This document shows, piece by piece, positions 30,301 through 42,300 of a stretch of 64,000 nucleotides of DNA. Made by a program: the position numbers and the translations under genes. This DNA comes from Mesostigma viride (lineage: Eukaryota > Streptophyta > Mesostigmatophyceae > Mesostigmatales > Mesostigmataceae): positions 814,042-878,041 of the forward strand of contig RPFO01000240.1 in assembly GCA_009746045.1 (NCBI GenBank). The letters run 5' to 3'. Under the pieces are notes generated by a model. It saw only the letters and a program-made list of their open reading frames with translations, ran no database searches and was not told the DNA's origin. How positions within the stretch are numbered: the stretch's first letter is position 1; each line of letters opens with the position of its first letter.

Positions 30301-33300
30301 GGATCTCATCCTCGCTGTTACGCCGCGGGTATCTACCACTACCTCTACCTCTAGCTGGCCTGATGCTACCTAAACTAGTCAAGCCTCCTCTAGACAAACC
30401 TCTAGCGAAAGACGAACGAGACGATCCAGATCTCAATGCATTAACGTAAGTGTTGCTATAATACGCCATAAGCCATTTACACAACCCGTTTATTCCAGGA
30501 ATAGAGGAAGGAAACACAACTACACTGCCGTGACCCAAGCCTATATGTGTCAATTCATTTAACACACGCCGAGTGCACACACGAGGGGTAGAACGTGCAT
30601 AAATGGTCACCAACGGTCCAACACGCTCGGGCCGACATGGCCCTCGCCTACAGATGCACGCTGGTCCACTACATCTACAGATGCACGCTGGTCCACTACA
30701 TTTTACCAAAGGATCAGGACCACTAGTAAAGTACGCGGCGCGGCGCCCCAAAGGCACCCAATGTACCACGGTACTGTTACGAGGACAATAGTGTCCCGGT
30801 AGGAGCTACACGTAAACCTAGGGATAACCGAGACAAAGGACCTAATTTACGTCCGTAACTACAACGAATTGTTACGCGACGTAACACCTCCCCCCCCCAC
30901 AAAGGTAGGGAGCCCTCTCCCTACGCACAGGGAGGAAACAAAGGAGCAGGAAACCTAATGCACCCAGCACACACCAACACAATCGGCAGACCATCCAAGA
31001 TACAAAGCACCAATAGTTCACACGGTCTCCACCACCACGCCGGGAGGTGTAGGGTTAGCCAGCACCAAGCCTGGTGGTAGGTTCCCCTAACTGCCTGGAA
31101 CAAAGTCCTTGCCGGGGGGAACGGCACTGGGCAGGACACACAGAGTAAACACATCAGCACCAAGGACCAAGAACGACCAGTCAACTGGCCAGAACGTGAG
31201 GGCGACTCTATATACCGGAGGGACAACACCCTCAGGTCGGGCCTAAGGCCCTCTATCTAATGGCCATCCGTCTGGTAGGTACCACGGGAGGCCAGCAGAA
31301 CATCCAGGTACGCCTGGTAGTGAGACACATCCTCAGCATTGTCGTGCCTATCTACAGTGAGGAAAACATCGGCCCACACGCCGTCAGGGAAGAGACCCAG
31401 GAAGGCCCAGTAATACCTATGCTGCGTAAGAACGACCTGGCTCCGGGCCCAGTCCAGGAAACCACAGGCAAAGAGGCGTAGGAAAGGCTCTACCGCGATC
31501 AGGCAGAGAGCCCGAAGGAGCAGGCGATGGTACCGGATCCGAGGGCGCAGACCCGTCGGGAAAAACAGATCTACCAGGGGCTCCACGTTGGACGGCCACA
31601 ACTGGATATGCCGAATCTCGCGGGAGCGCCACCGGCGGGCACACTGTCGCGACCCGAACGTCTCGAGGTAGTCGCTAGCCCGGGGAGGAGGATGACCCCG
31701 AGAGTCCAAACCCTGGCCCGGGATAGGCGCTGGACGACGGGCATCCCACTCTAGGATGGGCTGAAGGACGGTGCTGTACGTGGCACCCGGCACCGCAGGA
31801 AACTCTACCGTAAGAGCATCTGAGGCCATAATGCCCAGAGGCGGAGGGTAAGCCCACTGGAACCCACCGTAGGTGTCCAAGTCATTGTGGCGCCTAGCCC
31901 AGCGATACAGGACGCGCCGAACCAGGATCTCACCCTGGAACACCGGATCAGCTAAAATAACCATGTCGAAAGGAGGCCGATCAGTCTCAACTGGTAGGCC
32001 ACGATCCCGCGGCGCCCGACACACCTGGGAGAACCCGTAGGACATGGGTGAAATGGCAAGCTCGGCGGAGGCGCGCGGCAGGTCACACTGGCGGCAAGCG
32101 AGCGCAGACATACCATACCCAAGGACAGGCGTGTCGCGCGACTCCGGAGTCGCATGCACCACGGAAGGGGCCCGATCCCGATCGCCCTCTGCCAACTCCC
32201 GAAGGGAATCGGCAGCGCGGGTGGCGCGCGGGTCAGAGCCACTGGACCGAACAACCGCAGCCAAAGACCGCGGGGCCGAAGGGACAGGGGCCGAAGAAGG
32301 GGTAGGAACCGGCACAGGCGCAGACGGCGCCGGAACAACAGGGGGCCGCGTCGGACCCGATGCCGCAGGGGGTCGCGACGGACCCGCCTCCGCAACTGGC
32401 GCGCCGGTCTCTGGGGGCGGAGCACCACCAGGCCACATGTTGAAAATAGGGCCCGTGGGGACAGGCAATCCGGCATACGACTGGTTACCGTCCAAGCTCC
32501 AGTCAGGCACCGGGATCCTCTGCGGAGGACCGCCCTCCCAAAGCCTGGGAAGACCGCCCGGGTCGCTGAAGAAACCCCGCGAGGGCGGCGCTGACGTGGT
32601 GGGCGGCTCGGACGCGGCGGCGGCGGGCGCGGCCACTTGGACGGCGGACTCGCGCCGAGGCGCAGGTACGTCAGTAGCAGGCGCAGCGGTAGCCGAAGGC
32701 GTAGGAGCTGCAGCACCAGAGGGAACCGCAGCCGCCGAGGGCTCGCGCGACACGGTCGGACCCGTAGACGTCGAGGCGACCGAAGGGGAAGGGGGCACAG
32801 CTGCAACAGACACCCCACCTGGCGTGGCTGGAGCGTGCGCCTGGGCCGCCATGAAGGCCCCGAAGGCCGCCGTCAGGGACTGGATCTGCGCCTGCATCGC
32901 AGAAACTGTCGCCGCAAGAGGATCAGGCTCACGACCAGAGCCCGAAGGGGTAGGCTCCACCGATGCGCACAGGACCGACCTCGGTGAAGACGGGACAGGG
33001 GAAGGCGCCGACACTGAAGAGGAGGACGCCGCAGGGGAGGCCGAATACTCAGGGGAATACTGTGCCTCTACCGGCGCGTCCGTAGGGGTAGGGTCGCCCA
33101 ATCCTACGCCCGCGTTCTGGTCTGCTATCTCCATGAACTCTACGGCCCGTAACAGGTCGCAGGGGTTCTCATCCATTTCCGCATCACCCTCGGCCGGAAG
33201 CCAGGGGAACACATCCCGTAGGCAGGAGCGGCCCACAGGGGTAGAAAGGTAGGAAAACACCCTGGGGCACTGGAGAATCGCAGCTATCTGTCCCAGGGCT

Positions 33301-36300
33301 GGACAGCTGGAGCCACAATCTAGCAAACAGTGGCCGGCATCGTCGAACCCGTGCAAAACAAGCTGATGCGGTTCAGCAGGGGAAGGACCGTACCACGTGA
33401 CCCCGAAGAGAGCCGCCCTGACTATGCCCGCATGCTGGGCCTGGAGGGCCGGATGCACGACGCCACCCGGGAAACTGGACCGTGACACCCAACGGCCCGG
33501 AAGGGCCTCGAAGTACAGCTCAGGGTCCGGTAGGGGCAGGGACGGCAGCGGGCTCTCAGCCGGAGGGGTAGGCTCTGACATGACGGCTGCGGAGGGGAGG
33601 GGACAACCAACCACCCGTCGACAGCGGACATAACATAAGAGAGGAGAAGGCCTACAACTAGAGCTTGTGCAGGGTTTTATATTCCTGCAGCAGGCGACTA
33701 CACCCATCTAGCTCACTCTCCGTATACCAAACCTTATCTACTTCACTACGAGCATACATCCACTTCACTTTATACTGACGCTGGGTACCGCGGCCCTTTT
33801 TGATATCTCTATGGGCCACGATGCTTTCTACTTCGTCTTCTACTTCCCCAGTGTCAGGGTTATGCTCTAAAGGGGCAGGCGCTAACTCCCTGCCAGCGAA
33901 CGTACTAGGGTGGTACAGTTTAAGCTGGCTCCTATGGAAGGTGTTTGAATGCGTTTGCCAAGAGGTAGGGATATCGACTTTATATAAGAAATTTCCTACC
34001 CTAGACAACACATGGAAGGGTCCTAAGAAGGCGGGCCTAAGTTTGACCTTCAGTTCTGCTTCAAACTTATGAGCAAAACGGCCAACACGGGGGCCTTCTA
34101 CTAATACTAGATCTCCTATTTCTATCTCAGGTGCTCGTCTATCTAAGGAGGCACGCAACCTAGCAAGGTACTTAGCCTGAGCTTTTTGGTACCCTGAGAT
34201 CGCGTGGTCATGAGCAGTTTTCATTCTATCTAGTAAGGACTGTACACCTTCTACAGTATCTCGGGACACATCATCCTTGTCCCGTAGCGGACTAGCTAAG
34301 AGAGAGGTAGGGGTAAGGGGCTGTCTACCAGTATCTAGGAAGAAGGGCGTATATCCATGCGCAGCCTGGGGGCAATTGTTAAGGGAGAATTCTACTAAAC
34401 ATAAATAATCCTCCCAATCACTTCCCGAGCCATTCACATAGTGCCTAAGCGCTTCTTCCACTACCCTATTAAGACGCTCTACTAAATGAGAGGAAGAGGA
34501 GTGGTAGGCAGTACCGTAGGTAACCTTGGTACCGATGGCAGCGAAAAACTGCTGCCAAAAATCTGAGGTAAATAACTTATCCTTATCACTAATAAACTGC
34601 CTACTCAAACCATGATATCTGTATACATTATTGAGGTATAGGCGTGCGCAATCACGTGCGGTGAGTTCTAAAGGACACGGCACGAGATGGCACATACGAG
34701 TAAAACGATCTATGAACACAAGGATCTGGGCATTGCCCCTCTCATTCTTTCTAAAAGGTCCTACAAAATCCATCATGATAGAATCCCAAGGCATGATGGG
34801 GTCAGGCAGGGTCCTAGGTTCTGCTATCTGTCCTACATTATTGGGTTTCATTTCCTGGCAAGATTGACAAGTTCTAACATACTCATCTACATCCTTATAA
34901 AGGGAAGGCCAGTAATAAGAGCGGGCTACTAGGTCCCGTACCCGTTTACCACCCTGATGAGCAGCTAAATCATGCAACTCAAAGAGCAAGGAGGAGCGAC
35001 AGATAGGAGGGACATACAGGCGCCATTGAGGGGGAGAATCTGCTATCTGCACATATAAAAACCCACCTACAAATTTACAAGGGTGTTTGCCTAATTGTTG
35101 GGGATGTGCAGCAATGGCAGCTAATGCTTCCGGCTCAGTGGCCGTAAATCTACTAATAAGGCGTTCAAGATCAGAGGTAGGCATCGCCACAGAAGTATCC
35201 AGAACAGGTTTAAAGAGATCTCCTACCGCCTTGCCAAAGAGAAGGGGAGGTCCTAGAGGGACTACGTTTTCATAAGATTTTCCTGACCTAGTCGCTATAT
35301 GGCTAAGCGGTATAGAAATTTTATTTTTCCCCTCCCCCCCACCGAGGCCACGGGAAGGGCCTCACACGGGAGAGAGAGTCCTACGTGAGAAAGGAGATCG
35401 GGCATGCGAACAGCTGTATGAAAGAGGTAGGCATAGGATTCATCATCAGGTAGTTCACCATAAGGGGTTACACCCATAGTAGTAGGAACTAGCGTAGTAT
35501 TGAGAACATCAAGGTCCTCGAAGAAGGAATAGTCTGCACGACGAGAGAGTGCATCTGGTACTATGTTATCTACACCCTTGACATACTGAAGTTTAAAAGG
35601 GGAAAACTGTGCTAAAAATTCCATCCAGCGCGCTTGACGAGGGGTAAGGTTGGGTTGGGAGAGAAGATGGGTAAGGGGACGATGATCCGTTTGGATAACT
35701 AACCTATAAGGATCTAGCTCACAGGGTTCATTCAGGCAGACATCAAATTGAGCACCTTTAAGGAAGTGCTGCCACGCGTGGCAACAATACACCACAGCTA
35801 AGATTTAACACGTATGGCTATTTAAAATAGCGCCTTAAGGATTGAGAACGAATGCGAAAGACCTTTGATTTCCTATGCGTCACAGCGCACGATGGTGGCT
35901 TAAGAATACTCGTCACACAATACGAATAAGCTCAAACCCGGAAAACCGGTTTCGTATATTACAATGTTACCACACAGATTAAAACACTCAATGCGGGAAG
36001 ACTTACACCCAGTAGGCGAGGGATTCACACTCGAGCCCACAGGAGATTTACACTCCAAGATTAAGCGATGGTAAATAATCTGTAGAGCAACGTGGTAAAT
36101 TACGATACAAGGTCCGGATTGCTGGCATAGCTCGTGCCTTCCTATTTTGTCCCTTCGTCCCCGTTGGTGGCTGCGCCTGGCGCTGCCAACCAGGCATGAC
36201 GTGAGGTCCGCGGGGACGGGCTTCTCGAACCGTCTAGAACACATTAAAGACCAGTACGGCTAGAGGCCTCTCCTGAAAAATATCCAAATGTCCGTAGGTA

Positions 36301-39300
36301 CCATCATAACGCATGTGCAGTGCCACTTGGCTGTCCGGTAACTCCCGTTCAGGCGCTAGGTCTGCCTACGGCGCAAAGGCCAAGTTCGTCAGCAAAACTT
36401 CTACACTTACTTCCACACGGATTGCCTCGGCTGCCAACTATACTATGGCCTCGGCACTGGCGCCGGATTACGGTCGGCGCCGATCGACCGGGATGGATAA
36501 TTTATTACCACAAATGGCATGTTGCATCCGTGCAACACTCCTCCCCCCCCCAACAAAAGAGGCGGCTACTCCTGTAGCCGGGACTTATAAATGACTGTAT
36601 ACATGGTCACTGTTCCCTTCCAGGGCACGCATCGATCGTGCCAATTGTCACCGTCCGTTGGCGATGGTTTACGGCGCCGGGCGGTACTGTAAGGGCTCGG
36701 GCGGTGACCCCCACGAGCGGAGCTCCCACGGCCATGTCCGCGCAGAGGTGCGGCCGGGCGTTGACGCCGGTGGACACGCTCAGCCGGCGCGGCCTCAGCC
36801 GGCTCGGGAAGAGGCAGGCCATTGGCCTGGACTAGGGCGGGCTGGAAGGTGAGTTGCCGCTCGCCGGCGCGTGCATCATGGCGTTTGGCCAGGTTGACAT
36901 CCCGCAGCGCCTCCAGTGGGAAAACGCTCAAGAAGGCGGCGAGGAACTTGTGTCGGGTGAGGGACACCGAACCTCCTGTCCAAACGATACCGCACCGAAT
37001 AACTCGCCCATGGACCCCTGGGGCGGGGCGGCCTGCATCAAGGCTGCCAATGCACATGCAAGGAGCATTACGCAAAAGGTAGGAGAAGGGCCGGAATTAT
37101 GCCAACCCTGCCCGGGCTTTATACTCCTGTAGCAAGCGTGCACAGCCCGTGAGTCCAGCCTCAGCTACCCATGAGTGCTCTAGCTCTGTTTGGGAGAACT
37201 TCCACTTAAGGAGGTACTCGCGGCGGCGGCCTCGATTGCGGTGGGCTACAATGTCCTCGACCTCATCCTCGGGTTCGCCCGTCTCGGGGTTGAACTCCAA
37301 GGGGGCGGGTGCCATGACACGACCTGGGAAGGTGCTCTTGCGGTAAAGCTTCAGCTGGTCAACGTGGAAAACATTGGACTTCAGCTGCCACGAGTCCGGG
37401 ATGGCGACAGACACCATCACCTCATTGAACACCTTCTCCACCAGATACGGTCCAAGGAATAAGGGGCGGAGCTTGACCTTCAGGCTGTCCTCGAACTTGT
37501 GCGAGAAGCGGCCTTGGTGGGGGCCCTCAATTAAAACCAAGTCACCTGCTTCGATTGCAGGGGTGCGCCTGTCCAGGGTACTTTGGACTCGCGCCATGTA
37601 CTTGGCACGCGCCTGACGTAGGCCACTTATGGCGCTGGAATGAGCTTGCACCATCCGTTGTACCAGCTCCCGCGCCCCTGCGACTGTGGAGCGTAGCTCC
37701 GTTGTCGTGGTGATGGCTGGGCGGTCAAGAGATCGGTGGGGGTAAGGGGATGCCTGCCTGTATCAAGAAAGAACGGGGTATACCCGTGGGCAGAATGGGG
37801 GGCATTATTGAGTGAAAACTCAATGAATCCCAGCACTTCGTCCCAATTCCTCCCGTCTCGATCCAGGTAGTGCCGCAGTGCCTCTTCCACCACCCGATTC
37901 ACTCTCTCCACCATGTGAGAAGAGCTACTGTGATAGGCCGTACCCATAGACAACTTAGTCCCGACGACCTGAAAAAATGAGGTCCAAAATTTCGACGTGA
38001 ACAGCTTGTCCTTGTCGGTGATAAATTGTCGGGGCATGCCATGGAGCCGGAACACATTGTTTAGGAACAAGTGGGCACACTCTTCCGCCGTCAGGGTGGC
38101 CTTGCAGGGGATTAAATGGCATCTCCGCGTGAGCCGGTCCACCACTACCAGGATCTGAGCATTGCCCGCCTTGGTCTCTGGCAAGGGCCCAATGAAATCC
38201 ATCATCACCGAGTCCCAAGGGAACATGGGGTCTGGAATTTCCTTTGGAACGCCCTGTTTGCCCGTATTCCGTGGCTTCATGTGCTGGCAGCTGTCACAGG
38301 TACTGACATACTCCCGCACATCCCGAGCCATCTTAGGCCAATAGTAGGACCTCCGGGCCCTCGCTAACAGCCTGTCCTGGCCTTGGTGTCCCCCCAAGAC
38401 GGAGTCATGTAACTCAAATAATACCTCAGCGCGGCATATTTGGGGGACATACAAGCGCCATGAGTCTTGACGGGCCGCCTGGCCACTGACATTCACGTAA
38501 AGGAACCCGTTTTGAAACTTGGCTGGGTAGCCGTCCATGCTCTGAGGGCGGGCAGCTATGGCTTCATTTGCCTTGTCCTCAGTGACCGTGAAGCGCGAGA
38601 TGAGGCGCTCTAGGTCCGAGCTGATGACGACCGTTGTTGCAGTATTTGCCAACGTGAATGCCTCTCCAACGGGCTGCATTGGAGGGTAGACTCCTGTCGC
38701 CGGCACCATATGGCTGTACGGGGCCGAAGTCCTTCCCCCCCTGCGGCTGCGCACGTGCCCTCACGTGCAGGGGTGCTGCCGGCGAGGCGCACGGAATGGT
38801 CAACAGTGTCAACCTCCGCGGTTGTGGCGCCACAGAAGAGGAAGGGGCTCATCGGGTCGCTCAAGCGGTCGCCAAAGGGGGCGACGGGACCATGGGAGGG
38901 GATCAACGTCGTGGCCAAAACGTCAAGATCCTCATAAAACCAATAGTCGGGGCGACGCGACAGGGCGTCAGGGACCGTGTTGTCAAGGCCCTTGACATAT
39001 TCGATCTTGAACGGACCGAACTGTGCCAAATATTCAAGCCAACGGGCTTGGCGTGGCGTAAGCGTGGGCTGCGTCAACAAGTGCGTGAGGGGCCGATGGT
39101 CGGTCTGGATGATCAAGCGGTACGGGTCCGCAGGGTCGGGTTCGGCCATGGCCACGTTGAACTGAGCACCCAGAAGATGGTGCCGCCAAGTATGGCAACA
39201 GTACACCACGGCCAACAACTCTTGCTGATGGACCGGGTAATTTCTTTCGGCCGGGATCATCGTCCGGGAGATATACTCGACCGGTTGGAGACCGAGACCA

Positions 39301-42300
39301 TGGTCTTGGAGCAGCACACCGCCAATAGCAACCTTGCTAGAATCGCTATTGACCACGAATGGCTTGGTGGGATCCGGAAGGATGAGGACAGGCGCAGTGG
39401 CGAGCCTGGCCTTCAGCAGGTCAAAGGCCTGTTGACACAGGCCTGACCATTCCCACGGTACGTCCTTCTTGAGGAGGTGAGTAAGCGGGGCCGCAATGGT
39501 CGCGAAACGCGGGATGAAGCGGCGATAATACGATACCAAGCCCAAGAAGCTGCGCAAGGCGCGAACATTCGCGGGAACAGGCCACTGTTGGACGGCGGCG
39601 ACCTTATCGGGGTCCGTGGACACGCCCTTGTCCGAGAGAATGTGGCCTAGAAAGGGGACGCTGCGGCCTGATTCTACCTTGCTGCGGCGGGCGGACAGTT
39701 TATTATCCGCCATGATCTGCAGAACCGCGGCAACATCCTCCAAGTGCTCCTCGAACGTGCGAGAGAAAATGAGGATGTCATCCAAGTAGATGGCCACGCA
39801 GGTGCGTTTGTACGGCTGCGTCCCCGGGTCCCACGGGATAGTCGGGTCGCGCAGGTCTGCCGAGACCTGGGGCAGCCGACTAGTGCCCATCACCGACCTA
39901 AAGAGGTGGTTCATGAGCATCTGAAAAGAGGCAGGGCTGTTACACAAGCCCATGGCCGCCACGCGGAATTGGTAATGGCCAAAAGGCGTGGCAAAGGCTG
40001 TTTTATGGCAATCTTCGGGGGCGATCCGAAGTTGCCAAAAACCGTCTGCACAATCGAGCACCGTAAAGTACTTTGCGCCCTCCACCTTATTAAATATATC
40101 ATCGATGCGGGGGAGGGGATACTTGGACTTCACGGTGATCGCATTGAGTTTGCGATAATCCGTAACCAGACGCCACTTCCCATTGGGTTTGGGCACCAGC
40201 AACACGCCCGCGCTGTAAGGGCTATTGCTGGGCTCGATCAAGCCGGCCTCCAACAAGCCGACCAAGATCTTCTTGAGCTCTGCCAACTCCACGGGCCCCA
40301 TGCGAAAAATGGGTGAGGTGGTAGGTGGGTGCCCCTCCTGCAAATGAATGCGGTGGAGCACCGGTCTGGCCGGGGGAAACGTAGGTGTTTTCTCCTCAAA
40401 CACGGCTGAATACTGATCGAGCACTGCGTTGAGTCGTTTCACCTCGTCTTCCGACAAGTCCATGCCAAGCGAGTTTAACGAAACTCCAGCCTGGCATGCT
40501 GGGCGCTGGGCCCGCGCGCGTGGGCAAGGGCGTCCAGACGAATGGAGTAAACGGGAGGAGGCTGTCGGGCTCTCATCATCCGCTTGAACTCCCTTTTGGA
40601 CATGAGAATGTCCGCAAGGCGACGACGGTCACTCTTGAGGGCAGGCGTGTCATCGGTGATGGTCATGCCGTTGGCCGCATACTGCCGCTCAGGTAACCAG
40701 AATGACCCATCTGGGAAGTGGGTAACCATGGTACCAAAAGAGACGGTCACCTTGGATATGTGCAGCCAGTCAATCCCTAGGATGATATCAGCCGCTTGTA
40801 AGGGAATGACCGTGGCGCGAATGGGCACGCTGGTGCCTTGTACGATAGGGGCCAAGTCCGCATAGCCCGGGGATGGCTGAGTGTAGCCATCCGAGTATCG
40901 CACGCGCCGAGCAATGGTATGGGGAGTCGGGGTTACTCCCAGGCGCTGCACTATGGCCTCACTGATGAAGGTGGTAGCCGCACCACTGTCAATGAGGACC
41001 TTGATGCCCTCCAAACAACGCCCAGAGCCCTGGGGGTCTGGTAGGCTTCCAGTGAAGAGGAGTAGTTGCCGCGGGCCTTCGCTAGGCTCCGCTTGCCATT
41101 CCTGGGTCTCTGTCACCACATTACATGGTAACAAAACTTGGGCGACTTGTGCATGGCCGGGTAAGGTGTCGCCCGGAGTGCCCTCCCGGCCTCTCAGTCC
41201 AACGCCTCTCCTGCAGGCCCCTCGTCCACCGGTGTGCCTCGCAGGTGGCCGGATGCGGCCGCGGAAGAGCCATCATCAGGCTCGGCCGCGTCTGCGGCAT
41301 CCAGTTGGTTGAGGGCATGCCCAGCTTGCTGGTAGGAGCTTGGGGGCGCCTTGGGTTGTTGGTACAGCCGGGGCTGTTGGCGCGCTTGTTGCAAGCGTCG
41401 GGCACGCTCACCCGCACTGGGAGCTGTGCGCATATTTCGCGCCGGTGGTGGCCTCGAGGCCATTTGCGGGGAGGCCGCTTGGAAATTGTTGCGTTGCACA
41501 GGCGGGGCCTGGTCCAGCGGAGGGAGATCAGGGCACTCACGTTTGATGTGCCCCACGCGATTGCAGTGGTAGCACTGAATCCGGGAAGTGTCCAAGGCAT
41601 TAATGTCCAGGACCTCGCACTGTAGCTCATCCACCCACACGGGGGCGAATCCCAGCTCATTGAGTTCCAGTGCATTCACGCGGGGTTTTGGGGTCCGCTG
41701 CACCAAGGGAGCTATCTCCGCTAGGTAGGTCTTGATGTCCTGCAGGTTCCATTGAGCCCAGGAGAGGTGGGCGAATTTCCGCTTCACCTCATCCCGGAAT
41801 TCGGGTTGCAAGCCCTCATAGAACCTTGCCAAGGCTTCTGGGCCCATCAGGTCATCAACCCGCCCAGCTAGAAGCTCGAACTTGGTCATATATTCCCGAT
41901 AGCTCAGGTTCCCCTGCTTGAACGCCCCAAAAGCCTCCCGGTCCAGCTTGTCTTGGTCGGGTGGCAGGTACTTGGCCCGTGCTCGCCGAAATAATTCAGC
42001 CAAGCTGCTGGGGAAGCCATTGGCCAGGGCGCTTTCGCAATGGAGAGCTTGTCTCACATCGGGAGCCAGTGCCTCGCTGGACACCAGCTTGACCTTGATA
42101 TCCTCGTCCAAGAGCTTGCGATTGTATGTCTCCCAGATGTCGATCTTCTGAGACACTGCAATCTCCCAAGCCTCAAACTCTTGGTACGAGCAGTCGGGTT
42201 TAAACTTGGGAATATCCGACAGCTTGGGCAACGGTGGTAGTCGCCCTGCATTGTGAGTATCATCGTCATGATGGCCCATGATACTCGCGGGTCTCCCGGG

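Noticed and set aside
30310-30769. Open frame of about 150 codons through the LTR on the sense strand
   Set aside because: Present in both LTRs only because they are copies. No similarity and no function suggested; it runs into host exon sequence by chance.
31257-33581. ORF3 as an envelope gene
   Set aside because: The position fits, but there is no signal peptide, no hydrophobic fusion or anchor segment, and the protein is Pro/Ala-rich.
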